DNA from: Casuarius casuarius
Lineage: Eukaryota; Chordata; Aves; Casuariiformes; Casuariidae
NCBI GenBank assembly: GCA_003342895.1
Contig: PTFA01000087.1
Span: forward strand, 2,132,708 to 2,196,707
Direction: 5' to 3'
Length of the DNA stretch: 64,000 nucleotides
Under the pieces are notes generated by a model. It ran no database searches. It had not been told where the DNA came from and worked only from the letters and a program-made list of their open reading frames with translations. This document shows, in pieces, positions 1 through 13,459 of this stretch. The position numbers were made by a program, and so were the translations under genes. Positions within the stretch are counted from its first letter, which is position 1, and every line of letters starts with the position of its first letter.

Positions 1-3000
1 AGACAGAACTATGTCATGGTCATATGAACATGTCAATACATTCTTAGATTTTATGCAGATTTCTACAAAATTTAATGTGAAAAAGTTACTAAAAAAGAAA
101 AACCCTAGTGGTTGCATGAGCATCAGAACTAACGAAGCTTGCCTCTCTAAGGATGCACGCGATGATTGACTGTAATATTAAGGAATGTCCAACTCCACTC
201 AACACCCTCCCTATAGATGCTTCCTTTTCTTGGACAGTTTCTCTCCCATGTGGACTCCCTACTAGTTTACAAGGGCTGAGCTCATTTGTGATTCTTCCTT
301 CAGTGGGACTCCACAATGGTCTTCCTACTCTAACTGGTCACCCATTTTAACCCTTAAGACTGGTAGTTTTCTCTCAGGGGCATTTTTAGCCAACCTAGGA
401 GTTGAAAACGTTCCTGAGGAGGAAAAGGAAGAGAGAAGCCAAACAGACAGTGAAATACAAACTGTATTTCCATAGGAAATCAGACTAAAAACAGTTTCCC
501 AATGAACAAGAGGTTTTGTTTTCGTTTTTAAGTCAGGGTGGACGAATGAGTCAGTTCAGTTTACATTCAATAAATACAGGTGTAATAGTATAAAGCAAAG
601 GTTTCAAGTATAAATTCAAAGACTTCCTCAAACATTTAAACAACTTGAAGAATTTGACCTAAAATGTTGTAGAATTTGACCTGAAATGTTAACTCTACCT
701 CATTTACAGGCATCTGCTGACAAACCATTATGTCATGCCATACAGCTAAAGCAAAATTAGCAGAAAAGTTGTTTACATGCTATGGTAAATATTTCAAATA
801 CTACCATAGTTACCATCACCAATGTACTTAAGAGTTTTATTTATTGTCCTGTCATAAAGCAATGTTATGCATTTACAATGGTCGTGAGACACTTAACGAA
901 CACTGTTCTCCAAATACAACCTAATTAAAAACAGATTACAGCATCTTATAAAGTAGTTAGCCAAAAATTACTTAACTTCAGTTGTTTATGGGGTGCTAGT
1001 CACAAATTATTGATATTTATGCCAGGGCTAGCACCCGCATTTAAAAAAGAATGACCCTAACTAACAAAAACTTCTCCACTTCCGTTCTAAGCTGTATAGA
1101 CCAGGGACAAGTCATGCATGTAGACTAAAAGGATTCATATAACTCGATTACAAGTGTTGCACAGACCAGGTTAATGGTCATTATATTAATATACCTGAGA
1201 CAGTGATGGCAGGCCAGTATTTACGTTAAGATACAAAAGACAGGCCAGTGAAAGCAATAAATACTTATGAAGAGCTCTCCAGCTTGCTTACTTTTCATGC
1301 TATTAGGAGAGGAGACATGGGCAACGTGTTGGTTTGCTGTTGTTGAGAGTAGTTGATGGAAACAGCTGCCAATATATAAGAGGACCATTCTGACCTCTGC
1401 TGGTCCGCTCAGAGAAACCAACCAGAAATCTATCAATCAGACCTCACCGACCTTCCACTTGTCCAAAGGGAGCAGGGAAATTTGCACAAGTAGAGAGTAG
1501 TTCCCAAGCACAGAACCAAAGTTGACCATATTCCCCTTAAATGGTCTATCAATTCAATGAAGGAACATCACTTGGGTGAGCTTCCAATTTACTTCTATTT
1601 CAGTCACGTACAAAGACTTAGTTTCTAGCATGGAAATTTGCCCCTGTGGCTGCCCAGGTCCTAGTTCAAGTTATGGAATATCCTCTCTCTGTCAGATGTC
1701 AGTCCCCACCCTGTCACCTTTCCACAGCTTAGCCCTTAACCCCTTCCAGTTTCACAGCTGTGGCCTGGAGAGCTTGCACTTGACAGAGATACCACACTGG
1801 GTTGAATGTGAAAGTGCAAAACATGACTTGTCCAAGCCTTAAAATGTCTACTGAGGAAGAAGTGAAAGGGTTGAAAACCATTTCCCCTTAAAAGGAAGGG
1901 CCTCCATTGTCTGCAGCACCACACTGCTGGATGCAAACGTGTTATAAGCAACTGGTAGCTCCACAGGCTTCCATATAATCTCTCTGTTCATATTTTTAAA
2001 TTGAAAGGCATGCTCAAAAAGATGAAAGAGCCACACGTTACAATTTCCTTTCCACCACACTGACAAAAGCATGACCTAGCTTTATATTACCACAGTAGTA
2101 GTTCGCCACTAATGCCAAAGGCAAATACCAAAATTAAAATGGGCCATTCCACAGCCGAGAGAAGCTGTGGCCCCAACGAGAGCTGGCAAAATAATGGGAA
2201 AATTCAGCAAAATGAGTGGGTGGCGTCTTCTAAAAGTGACTGTGGCAATGTGTCCCCTTAGACTCATCATGCTGAAATTCCTTATTTAGGAAGACACACT
2301 GCCAATCTGCTATGGTTCAAAAATCCTTTGAATGAAATGCAGTTTCAAAGCATGCAGACAGAATCCCTTGCTGGAGATCACTTTTCTCCACCATCTTTCT
2401 TTAGAAGTAAATTACATCATCAGAAAGGCATGACTGCTTCTGCCCTTCTTCAGCACAACCAAGGCTGAGAAACTTGATTAAAAATAGATAACAAAGGAAA
2501 CACCAGTAAGCCACACCAAACAGCCAGGAGAAGGAAAGGGAAGCAATTTTCTTAAGCCAAATTCTGAAGCCCAGTATTTTATTTTTAAACATCAAAAAGC
2601 TTCCTTCTAAATGTTACGGGCAATTAATAGACTCGATACGGGCAAAACATGTGCTTGCTCCATAGCCAGTTAAAAGGAGACCCAAATTAGAATGACTTCC
2701 TTATCCTACCCCCATTTGACACTAGAACATAACCAAGGCCAAGTCTCATCTCAAGGCCCAGAAAGTCAAAATTACATTAGAGCCCAAGGAAATGACACTC
2801 AGATTTCCTGCTAGCAGACTGCAGTGGTGTGTGAATAACGTGGAGGAGGAATTTCTCCACAGAAGTTGGCATTTGGTCAGTCAGAGAATGAGAGGCCAAC
2901 AGAATAAGCTGTCCTCAAAGGAGATGCTGTTTAGAGGAAAGCTGCATTTTGAGTATAATGGGCTGGATCACCACAGTCCAGTGGCAAAGAAGGACTCCCT

Positions 3001-3981
3001 ATCTATAAAAAAGCTGTTCTGCTCCAGTGTAAACAGCACTATCTCTGCCCAGCCTTTAGTGTGAACAGATGGTTAGGGAAATGCTTTGTATGAGTACTCC
3101 CGCAAGAAGACCGTTTCATCGGTGTAAGGCTAAGCCCACGCTGGCGGCTCTCACCCCGGGGAGCTGTACAGGTATAGGGTACCGGCAAAGCGTCCCTCAC
3201 GTGGGTGCAGTTTACCTGGACTCTCGCAGACCTTTTTCCAGGCTCCCCTCACGAGAGGAGGAAGCTAAAACTTCTTTGCGCCTGGCTGGCATAACCATGC
3301 CACTAAAACACAGTGCTGATGACCTAAATTAAGGTGCTCAGTATATAGCCCAGTATAAGCGATCCATGCCACGTTTTGGGGGCTTGGGGGCAGAGGTTTT
3401 TTTGCTGAATATATTTTAGCAGGAAAAACGCACTAGGCAAAGCACCTCTTCCAGTATAAAACCTATGGACAAACCAGGCCGGGGACAAACCGGGTGGATT
3501 TAACTGTTCCCGCTTCAACTTCCACGCTGCAACCTCAGGCTAGAAGGAAAGCTGTCCTTTGTTCCCAGAAGTTTCTTTTACAGAAGCAAGCGGGGTCCGG
3601 GGTTCCCCTCCCAGCGACGGACGCACAAAAGCAGAGGAGCTGCCGGCCCGGGGAGGAGGGGGGCAGCCGAGCTGATCCACCCCGGACCCCCCTCCCCCGA
3701 TCCCCGGCGAGGTGCCGAGCGCCGCGGTGCGCGGGGGATCCCGCGGCAGCCGCCCCCAACCGCCCCCCTAACGGCCGCCGGCGACCGTTGGGCCCCGGCG
3801 GGCGGCACGCGGCGCCCTGGCGCCGCCGCTCCTCCCCACCCCCCGCCGCTCACCGGGGCCGCGGAACAAAGGCGGTTTCTGCCCCGCCGCCTCCCGCCAG
3901 GTTCCCGGGGGCCACGCGCAGGGGCCGGGGAAGCCGCTGCTGTGATTCACTCCTTGCCGGCCGCAGCGCGGGCGGGCTCAC
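1..3981 (-). other. PARVB intron 1 (5' part)
   Basis: This sequence follows the PARVB exon-1 donor and contains no second PARVB exon that I can recognise. Parvin-beta has a long first intron in mammals, so this fits. The part from about 3590 to 3981 is GC- and CpG-rich and belongs to the promoter island. The rest is ordinary AT-rich intronic DNA. Short open frames on both strands show no family resemblance. Confidence 0.75.
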
Positions 3982-4096
3982 CCTCTTTGGCTTTCTTCTT
4001 CCTCGCCAGCGTCCCGCCGAGCTTGCCCAGGAACGACTCGTCTTTCTTCATCCTGTGGGCCCGCAGCGTGGGGGACCGCACGGGAGCGGAGGACAT
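3982..4096 (-). CDS. PARVB: PARVB coding exon 1 (beta-parvin N-terminus, partial gene)
   Basis: Beta-parvin is a focal-adhesion adaptor that binds integrin-linked kinase and actin through two C-terminal CH domains. Only the first coding exon is here. It encodes 38 residues starting MSSAPVRSPT and including MKKDESFLGKLGGTLARKKK, which I recognise as the parvin-beta N-terminus: Ser/Pro-rich, then basic. The ATG is at 4096–4094. The donor is G|GTGAGC after 3982, leaving phase 1, which fits the Val that follows KAKE in the mammalian protein. Position -3 of the start is C, so the start context is not strong. The CH domains and all later exons lie left of the window. Identity is firm because of both sequence and position next to SAMM50, as in mammals. 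Confidence 0.93.
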
Positions 4097-4115
4097 CGGC
4101 GCGGCGGGGGGGGCC

Positions 4116-4375
4116 NNNNNNNNNNNNNNNNNNNNNNNNNNNNNNNNNNNNNNNNNNNNNNNNNNNNNNNNNNNNNNNNNNNNNNNNNNNNNNNNNNNNN
4201 NNNNNNNNNNNNNNNNNNNNNNNNNNNNNNNNNNNNNNNNNNNNNNNNNNNNNNNNNNNNNNNNNNNNNNNNNNNNNNNNNNNNNNNNNNNNNNNNNNNN
4301 NNNNNNNNNNNNNNNNNNNNNNNNNNNNNNNNNNNNNNNNNNNNNNNNNNNNNNNNNNNNNNNNNNNNNNNNNNN
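4116..4375. other. Assembly gap, 260 N
   Basis: A run of 260 undetermined bases begins 20 bases upstream of the PARVB start codon, flanked by G/C homopolymers. It most likely hides the 5' UTR and core promoter. GC-extreme DNA is a common cause of such gaps. Open frames that cross it have no meaning. Confidence 1.
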
Positions 4376-5199
4376 GGCGGGCAGACATGGCGCCCCGGCC
4401 CGCGGAGCTGCGCGGGGGCGGCGGCTCCCCTCACACCCGCGGGGGCGAGGGGGGAGTCGCCCTAGGGGCTGCCCCGAGGTTTCCTCGGAGCACAAGGGAA
4501 AGCCGGAGGGCCTCCTGCCAAAATTAAAAGTTTCGCCTGGGATTCCCTTCCGTGCTGTGCTAGGAGCGAAAAGAAGGGGGGCTGCCAAGGTGTACGTGCC
4601 CTTTCAGCTCGCTTTGGGGGCTGCCAGCACTGACAGACCCGGGGGGACTGGGTGGTCCCGACTGACAGAGGCGAAGAACAAGCAGGTAAAAAAAAAGAAA
4701 AAAAGAGTTCAGAAAAGCAAAGCGACAAGCCCCATCACAAAGTAGAGGACAAAATCAAGGGCAAACTCTTAGCTTGTGGCATTTGTCAGGGCTCCACTTA
4801 GGCCAACTGAGCTCAGTGGCTTCATACCAGCCAAATTCGGATTTGCCTCCTAATTTGGCAGCCCAGCATCCATCGGACTACCCTACTCTCTCCCCCAGTG
4901 TGCTGTCTGCTATATTTGGCACCTATCTCACAGTAATTTTGAGGAGAACTGGGTGTGAGGTGCCGTATCTGCCACACTTGGGCATCCTGAGGCCTAGGGC
5001 ACCCCAGGAAGGGGATCACCACGTCTCCCAGCACTCCCACCACCTGTGTAGTGCATAAAAACAGCCAAAAACGGAAAGCAAGTTGTGATCCCACAGAGCG
5101 AATTTATTACTTATCATTTTACAACACCCGGGAGTGTGATAAGGGCTTTGCAGAATACACATTAAAAACAGATCCTGAAGAGTGTACAGTGTTAGGCTC

Positions 5200-5325
5200 C
5201 CATCCTGCAAAGTCTTACGCACATACTTAAATCTAAGCCCCTGAAGTGGTCCCGTTGAGATTAATGAGACCACTGGGTACCTGAAGTTATGCACATGCCT
5301 TTGGCCCAGCTCCTGCAAGCAGCTC
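5200..5325. mobile_element. Eroded palindromic MITE-like repeat
   Basis: Two arms are imperfect inverted copies around a centre near 5255–5262. The left arm carries GCACATACTTAAAT and AAGTGGTCCCGTTGA. The right arm, read on the other strand, carries GCATGTGCATAACTT and AGTGGTCTCATTAA. Both outer ends contain CCTGCAA or its relative. From memory this matches a palindromic non-autonomous DNA-transposon family that is common in turtles and crocodilians and survives as old remnants in birds. I cannot give a Repbase name. Confidence 0.5.
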
Positions 5326-5866
5326 CCCATCAGCAGCCTTTATCCCGGCAAAAAACCACATTCACCTCAACATGATGGGCACAGGAGCCACAAACCCAGC
5401 GTGTAGGACAGATTTTCCTGCTTTACCTGACACAGAAATAACACTAAAATAACACATGCAGAGCATAAGATAACACTTTCCTGAGTAATACTTTTCTGAC
5501 TCTGTATTTTACAACAGGTCTAGCCAGAGCTAATCCCCTCTGCCATTGAAAGAGACTTTACTTCCAGCTACATGTTGCTTTTCCAGAACTGCTATTAAGC
5601 ACCTAACCAAAGAAAAAAAAAATTCACCCAGCCCAGCTTTCTGATCTGACAGAGCATAAAGTGACAGAAGTGCAAGTGCCAGCAAAAGGGAAGTGGTAGG
5701 GACACATGACTATGGGTGGGAAAGTCTCTTTGAATGGCACTGCAGATTTTCATGTAAAGGTAATCACAAATTTGCAGCCTGCTATAGACAATGGAATGAT
5801 GTCTCTTTTCAAGTTGACATTAACTCTTTGGTGATCCGACTCTAAATATGCTCAAGAGCAAGCACT

Positions 5867-5899
5867 CCCCCCCCCCCGCCTTTTCTTTTTTTCTTTCTT

Positions 5900-5952
<53 letters not shown>
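5867..5952. repeat. C-run followed by long T-tract
   Basis: Eleven C are followed by a CT-rich stretch and then more than 50 consecutive T, ending at 5952. It is a nearly pure polypyrimidine strand of 86 bases. Homopolymer length in assemblies is unreliable. Confidence 0.95.
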
Positions 5953-5954
<2 letters not shown>

Positions 5955-8900
5955 CTTAAAAGAGGTACTATGTACTTCAGCAGTCAGGACTAGGCAGTCT
6001 AGTCCACCAGCCTAAGCAGGGAAAGGAAATTTAATCAAGAGCCTGTAACAGACCCTATAGGCCAAAGGGACCAGCTACACTGAGCAGCTACCATACCATG
6101 TCTGTCAAAAATATGATACTACCCAAAACAGGGCAGGGCTGCCCTAAACTGCAAGGAAAGGAAAGATGCACAAAACTCTGTAGTAGCCTTTTCATTATAT
6201 AGGATGGCAGTCATGCAGAATTCAGAATACAAAACCAAGAAGCAGGAGTTTGAACTGAAGTGCACCTTTTTGTCCAAAGATGCAGTTCGATTTTATCTGA
6301 AAGTGTTTCTAAGAGGCTAAGTATTTTATGTTTCTGCCATAACTGCTGTTAACAGAACTTGGAGCAATTTCTAAATATAAATACACTCCTAATTTGCCTG
6401 TGCTGCTTTTGTTTAAAAATCTTTCACTTTTTCATGTTGAAAGTAATATTTAACAAAGTAGCTAATGAAAGGTTCTGGAAAATAATGTTCTCTCACCTCA
6501 TCATTTCTCTAATTGGCTTCCCTTGTGCATTTGATTGCATTTTTCCCGTTCACCTCATGGGCTCCATTCCCCCTGCTGCATTTTGCAAATCACCAGGAGA
6601 GAGGAAAAACTGACAAATCCTGTTTTAAGGCAAAGAACAGAGAGGTAATAACAGGTTTGGAGCAGAACCTGTAGCTACTTTAATGTTTGCCTTCAATGGA
6701 TTAGATTTCAGGTTTATAATGGTCATTATCAAAGCCTTCTGCTGCTCCAGTCTAGTCAGCTATGCATTCACCTACCATAGCACAGTAAATCACTGGTAAA
6801 AGCAACCAAGAACTGGGAGTGCTGCTCTTTGTATGTCTTAAAAATCCTGTTGGTCATAGACACCATCACCAAAATAATTACAAAACTTCGCTATTCTTTC
6901 GTGAAGTGTCCAATTATTATAAAGCACATACAAATGAGACATACCTAGGCCTGGCCTGTTCTAGTTAGCTGCCCCTGCTCTTTCTCCCGAGCCCTCAGGA
7001 GGCATCTCGGACCACTCATCCCTGCGCACCAGTGTACCACCAGGGCCTTCGGCATATTTTCCAGTTTCAAGCAGTGCCAGCTTCCAGACCTGATCTGTGG
7101 TGCTCACCCTTCCTTGTCTGGGCACTGTAGCCTACAAGAAAGGCTCCAGGACCTGAGAAATATCATTACCTTCCCCAACAGACCAACTCATTCAGCTTAC
7201 ACCCTGTGCCCTGCATGAGAGGGGTTCAAAACAGTTCAATAATGATGATGAGCCAGATACAGCTGTAGCATATACATGGCACTCCCTGGTTAAAAAGAAC
7301 CACTTTGTCAAGTTTAAGAGCTGTAGCAACTGGGGAGAGTAACCAGGAGGTGATGGCAAAGATCTTTAAGGGTCTATGTGATAAACTGATGTCCAGACAG
7401 AGACAACAAATACAGGGCATGTTTAATTATTACCTGATAATTTCTTGCTTTAAGTGCTGACCAATAAGGTATCCAGAGAGAAAATCACAGAAGATCTTTT
7501 TTCTCATTCTCTAAGGTAAAATCCACTCCCATGTAGTGAGACAAAGACCAGGCATACATTGCATCCTTTGAGAGTACAACAGCCCCTGCAGTTCTTTCTG
7601 TGTCATAAGTTAACATTGTGCTATTATGATATGTTGGAAAAATTTAAAAAAAAACAGAGAGGAAAATAAAGTGGCAGCCTTACTTAGGCTGAAGAGGTGC
7701 ACAGAAAAACATTCATTGCCTAAGTTGGCCATTCCGTTTAAGGTCATTATGCGTTTCTGCAAAATTAATTCTCAAGAAAGTCATCTGCATTTTACTGGCA
7801 CAGACCAACTGAGACAGTTTACAAATGCAAGTTCAACCTTCCACGGATCAAAAGTTTCCTGATTCCATACAACAAACACTATTAACAGCAAAACACACAA
7901 ATGTTGATCAATAGCAGAACTAGCAGAGCAGATGCTTCATTTCATGAAATTCACGCTGAAACGTTACATTACATTTAACTTTTAGGCAATATGGAAAAAG
8001 CATTTTATCCCACCCCGAAAAAAAAGCAAAAACATTCAGGTATTAGAACTGACTATGAAACTAATCAGAAAATCCTTAAGTACAAACTTCAGAACATACA
8101 AATTGGTTGACAAGCTACACGTGTAGCCCAAAAAAGCATATAAAGCTTCACTGACCTAAGTACAACACTTAAAATGTAAAGTCTTATAATCAAATATCTT
8201 TCAATAATTTGAAGGAAAGACACACACACACATCCCTTCTCCTCCAATTTGATGTTCTATATATTTATAATGAAACTGCTTAAATTTATAGCAGAAGTAG
8301 TATGTCAACCTTTTTGAAATAAAAGGAGGCTGGATTGTCTGAGACAAGAAGAGTGCGCCCAGGGCAAAAGTAAAATTATGTTTCAAAAAAACACAACGAA
8401 AATAATAGCTGCAGTCATTTTGAGAAGCATCACAGTGGTTCAAACAAACAATGCTCTTCTACATAGGAGATGAACAACTTACATCAGTGAATGCCATCAA
8501 GTATGTGTTGGTCTGTTACAATTTAACTGCCTGATAGCCATCCAAAGCAACACGGCTGTTGCTGCATGGGTCAAATGGCCTTTGATTTGAGGTGCATATC
8601 CTGTCTGAGGAGAAGCATCAGGAAGGCCAGCTGTATCATTCATTTAAACACCTGCCACATGGAACGAGACACCAGCAGGGTACACCGCAGAAAATTCTCT
8701 GGTACCCTCTCTCATATCAGGTATGAGATCCCTTTGAGAGTATATTCATTAAGAAAATTGTCAGAGCATAAACATGTCTTTTCACAAATAAAGACTTACA
8801 CTGGAAAAACTCAGTCGAGTTCAAAACCTGGTTTTGATTTCAGCCCAGTACTGTTAGCTTTAATATTCAGCTGAACAATTAAAAGTCTGAACTAGCATTT

Positions 8901-11900
8901 GCTCATTTTAACACTGCTGGTATTCTTTTTTATACAGATCTCCTGTTTACCTCTACTTTAAGTCTCATGACATTTTATACTCCATTCAAAATTTTAGAAT
9001 ACACGAGGATATTATTGTAATTATATGTTTCATGAAATAAGGATGACATTTCATTGAATATATGGAGCAATACTGAAGCAAAGTAAAAGCATCTGTTTTA
9101 AGTAAAAAATCATTATATACAGCCTTGTTCTATTATAATAATACCTGTATTGATTTTGGCAAGATAACAGATACCTTAGGTACAAGGCACCATTAAAATT
9201 AGTTTTTCTTCCTGGTATACCAAATGATTGTCAGGGTTTTTCTTTTATTTATATATGTATATTTTTTAATAATTTTACTTGTTTAATACTGAGGTAGAAA
9301 TGTACCACTTATTTGCTTCAGAACAATTTAGATCATGTATTCTATTTAACCAGAAAACTTTTACAAAGACCACTTGTTCCACGTAGACATTAGCTCTAAC
9401 AGCTGCAGGCTAGTTGTATTTTTTGCCCGACAGTGGATGAAAGTTGAATGCTCTGACTTGCACAGAATACATTCAGCATAAAGGTCTCGTCTTCATTAAG
9501 TTAAAATCAACAAGAGCAATACAGTTGCAAACAGGGATTTAGCACCAACATTATAGAACAGCTATACATTCAATTACACTATTATTTCAAAATCATGGTA
9601 GAGAAGCTGTGCAAAAATCTTCCTAAAAACTACAACCACCACTGTGGTTGCCAGGTTCTACCCTTTTAAAGAAAAGAATGGTAGAATCCTATACATGGAA
9701 ATTTGGTGATTTTAGGATGGTTTTCCTGTTATCCCATACAAAATTCAGGATAATCTCCTACATGTCAGATCAACTCCTCTATTCCATTACGGAGTAGGGT
9801 TTTTTTCCCATGTGACACCAGTAATTAGTATTCTTTTATTTGAGTAATTGCTCACCTAGACCCGCGAAGGATGGCCTAATCCAACACACCTTCGCTTTCT
9901 TTTTTCTGTATGCTTCTCTCAAAGGGCATGACATGGACAGCAATTTCTACATAGATGCTCTACAAAAACAACAGGTGTTTTGGAAAGATAGTCAGTACCG
10001 TATATTAGTCTCTACACCTTTGCAGATGTTTCCATTGGCAGCAAGTACAGACTAAATAACGCACAGAGCAACAGAAAACAGGCCGTTTTTTGTTGAAGCA
10101 AGTTTTCTTAAGTGTCAAAAAGTCAGCATCATATTTCTAAAGCTTGTATTTTTAAATTAAACCTAGTTACGCTCTTAACAATATCATAGTAGATCTGCTC
10201 CTTACATTCTAGCAACCTATCATATTACCTCTCCTGCCTTCCCCAAAAGCTACCTGGCATCTTATTCCTTGGCAGCACCTAATGCACTAGATCTTCCAAA
10301 GAACAATTTCAACATTTTCTTCTTAACAGCTCCAAGAAACCCCTCATCATCTTAGAAGCAGCAACACAAATATCCGTGCTCCTTTTCACACATTATTGCA
10401 ATCTTCTTACTTGCTCAGAGGTGCCCTCAATATAGCATTAAGTCTGTACAGCCCTTGTCCCAAGAAGCTGCTCTTATTCCTTTGGTATAAAGGAAAAGTG
10501 CCCTCTTCTCCTCCCCAGGTCTCTTTTAGCCTGTAGAAAGTGCTGTAAGAAACAATAACACAACTGAAGAAACTCTTCTTCAAATCCTATTTGCAACCTT
10601 GGTACTGATCATATAAAATTAAGAGTCCACAAGAGTCCACAAGCATCCTGATTCAGTTTCTGGTGTAGTGTTTGGAGGTATTTATCACTATTTTACTGTT
10701 CCAAACTGCTTTGCCTGGTTGTAAAAGAAAGAGCATTTCAACTAGCCAGTAGGCGAAATGATATGCAAACTATCCATTTAAGCAAATACAATGCTTTTGA
10801 ATCACAGCTATTACTTCAGGCCTCCCTTACCCCTTTTATTTCACAGACATAAACTCTATGGCCAGAAATGCAATCAGCCAAGAGGAAAATTGTTTCAGGT
10901 CTGTCCAGAGCCATTCTACCATGGATTTTGCTTAGTACTATATCAGATTCTTACTCATCCTAATTTCTATCTTATCCATCCTAATTATAAGAGCCTCAGC
11001 AATAAATTCCAAACAGGAATATGTTAACTATGTTAGTATTGTACACAAGTAACAGCATGATTTATATGCTGCTTCTAGAGGAATACTTTATGTAGTATGG
11101 ATAGCAAATGTTCAAAAGTTATATACCATGAGAAAATTTTATCTTTCAATGTAGTTTCAACAGTGGCCCAGACAAAGGCTCCTGTAACATTTTTCTCCCA
11201 TTATTATTACTGGACAATTCTATGCTGCATGGTAAAGCACAGTCTTCCAAATGTGCTTGAAAGGCCTACCTGGCCTTTGACAAAGTCTCCCCACCCTTAT
11301 TTTAGTGCTATAGATCAGAGTTTTCTCAAAACTAAATTTGGACTAAAAATTATTAGTGTGCAGACTGAGGCTATTTTTGTAAGCCTAGTGACTCAACTCA
11401 GGAAGGCCACCTTGCCTTCTAAAATGCTCAAATGATACTAACTTAGTACTCTCTCATACAATATTAACAGATTAAATTTGAACAGCCTTTAATAACAAAC
11501 ACTGTGCACAGAAAGGAGTTTCTTAGGCAACAGAATACATCTAATTATCAGTATGATCGAAATAAACTTTGAACTCCTGAGTGAAAATCCTAAGAGTATT
11601 TTGATATATAAACATTCCCATTCTTCCCACTAAAAATGTTTTTCTACGTCAAAATGTAGACAGTACTAGGAAAAAACAGTAATAGTTCTTGATGTTCTTA
11701 ACATTGTGTCTCATTTTATATCATAAAATCAAAAAATCATCATAAATGCTTTGTTAAATACATATTTGCTACAGTAGCTGTCAGGCACACCGGAAAAGGT
11801 TCTCTATATTAAATTTTGTTATTTGAAATAGACCTAACTTCTGTCATTCACACCATTTTGTTTTGAACACTTGTGATCCTCGTTCATGCAACATTGTAAA

Positions 11901-13263
11901 AGAAGGGAAGGATGTTTAGTCAAGTGGAGCTCTGCAAAACTAGGCACTGACCAGTTTCTAATCTTCATATATTTTAGAAAGTGAGTTATCAACATACTTG
12001 GTTACTGTATTAGTGCAAAAGCAATATATACCAAAGCAAAAGCACTGTATGAAACTGTAACCTCTTTACAGTGAGTTGCATCTCAGGATTGACTTGACTG
12101 GCACCAAGATTTCATGGCAGCCCTGATACTGTCCAGCAACAAAGCCGCCAAGCTTGTCACTATGTTCAAACATGTGTCTTTAGCTGGATAGAAGAAATCA
12201 GAAGTGTAATAGCTTTCATAGTTTAAGAGAACAAATCCTTGCCAATTACACAAGGAGATTTACAGTCAAGGACAAACTGAACAAAGCAGCTTGAAAGTTC
12301 TACCCTCCCATAATATTCTTTGTATTACGATTTTAATTTTGCCAACACCTAATAACAAAACAAACTTAGATGATGGGAAAGTGGGTTCTAGGCTCTTACT
12401 ATAACAACAGCTTAGGATTGATACATATTTAAAAGTTTAATACGTAACTATCTTGAAAGCCAAATCATTATGGCTAGTGAATTACCTCAACCTCATTAAA
12501 AACATAGTTTTAAACTGGAATATGTGCCGAGTGACAAAGCAGGAGGTCACTTTAAAGTGAAATTAGCACTAATAGAAGGCAGTAAAGAAACATGCCTCAT
12601 ACATAAAAGCAAACCAGTTAGTATCATGTGATCACATCTAGACACCACTCTTTGCAACTGCTACAAAAAGATCCAATTGGCAAGACTGAAATCAACTGCT
12701 TGGCTAACTGAGACAATTTAAACACTCGAAAACTGTCTCAAAGTTGAGAACCCAGAAAATTTCAAAGTTATTCTTGAATTTTAGTATTTAGTGTGCTAGA
12801 CAGCTGGACTTGACTTTTACAATCAGCAATTCAGATTTGTAGGAGCTTTTTTCAATATAGGTGATTTTACAATAGTAAAATATGTTTTATCAGAACATTT
12901 CCTTCACCTAGGATTATTTTCGTATCAAATCCTTTGTGATGCATAACAAATTTTTCAAGGTCATTCCTTCACAGAAGTTGATGATGGAGAAAGACTGTTC
13001 CCTCTTAATTTCTACTCAAGCCATACTCACACCTAGTCATCCCAGCACTTGGGACTTGCAGTTGGAAGTGTGAAGACTGTGCAGGCCAATGACAGTTATA
13101 ATCCTGTGAAATGTGTCCATGAATCAATTTCCAGCACACTTCTCTAACATTTTAAGTAACAACTAATCAGTAAAAGCTAAAAGTTAAAACAGCTAAAATC
13201 CTATGAACAATCTCGTATCTTTAATAAAAATCAGAGGTACAATGCACCTTTAGAGCATAGTTC

Positions 13264-13269
13264 TTTAAT
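13264..13269 (-). terminator. Candidate SAMM50 poly(A) signal ATTAAA
   Basis: On the minus strand ATTAAA occurs about 145 bases after the SAMM50 stop codon, and a second ATTAAA lies at 13220–13225. No AATAAA occurs nearer. SAMM50 has a short 3' UTR in mammals, which suits this position, but transcript data are needed to choose between the two. Confidence 0.4.
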
Positions 13270-13413
13270 GCAGTTTCCTGTGAAGTCTGAGGTAAATCAC
13301 TCAGATGTATATTTATATTTGAAGAAAAAGAAATTTAGACCGCATGGAGCTACATTATATTCTCGATTTCATACAGAGCTCAATTTCATATATTGATGTA
13401 AAACATTTCTGTA

Positions 13414-13459
13414 TTATAGAAATCTGATTCCTGCTCCAAACTGAACACCGTCACATATC
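13414..13459 (-). CDS. SAMM50: SAMM50 exon 15, residues 455–469 and stop
   Basis: The last coding exon has 46 bases and reads [14 protein letters not shown] after the split Arg codon, then TAA at 13416–13414. The aromatic/hydrophobic C-terminal strand closes the barrel. Confidence 0.97.

Larger units (their letters stand above)
3590..4460 (-). promoter_or_regulatory. CpG island around PARVB exon 1
   Basis: The sequence switches abruptly from AT-rich to GC- and CpG-dense on both sides of the PARVB start codon. This is typical of a vertebrate CpG-island promoter. The core promoter and 5' UTR probably fall in or next to the run of Ns, so no individual elements can be placed. Confidence 0.75.
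4461..13263. other. Intergenic region between SAMM50 3' end and PARVB promoter
   Basis: I see no coding exon or RNA gene here. The region is mostly AT-rich unique sequence. It carries a palindromic repeat relic near 5.2 kb, a long C/T tract at 5867–5952 and a short CA run near 8219–8233. The open frames present, for example 8566–8874 and 11097–11435 on the plus strand, have no recognisable motifs and no splice-linked neighbours. Confidence 0.7.

Noticed and set aside
3494..4465. 323-codon plus-strand open frame across the N gap
   Set aside because: About a quarter of it is Ns. The rest is GC-rich, antisense to PARVB exon 1, and has no domain or splice support.
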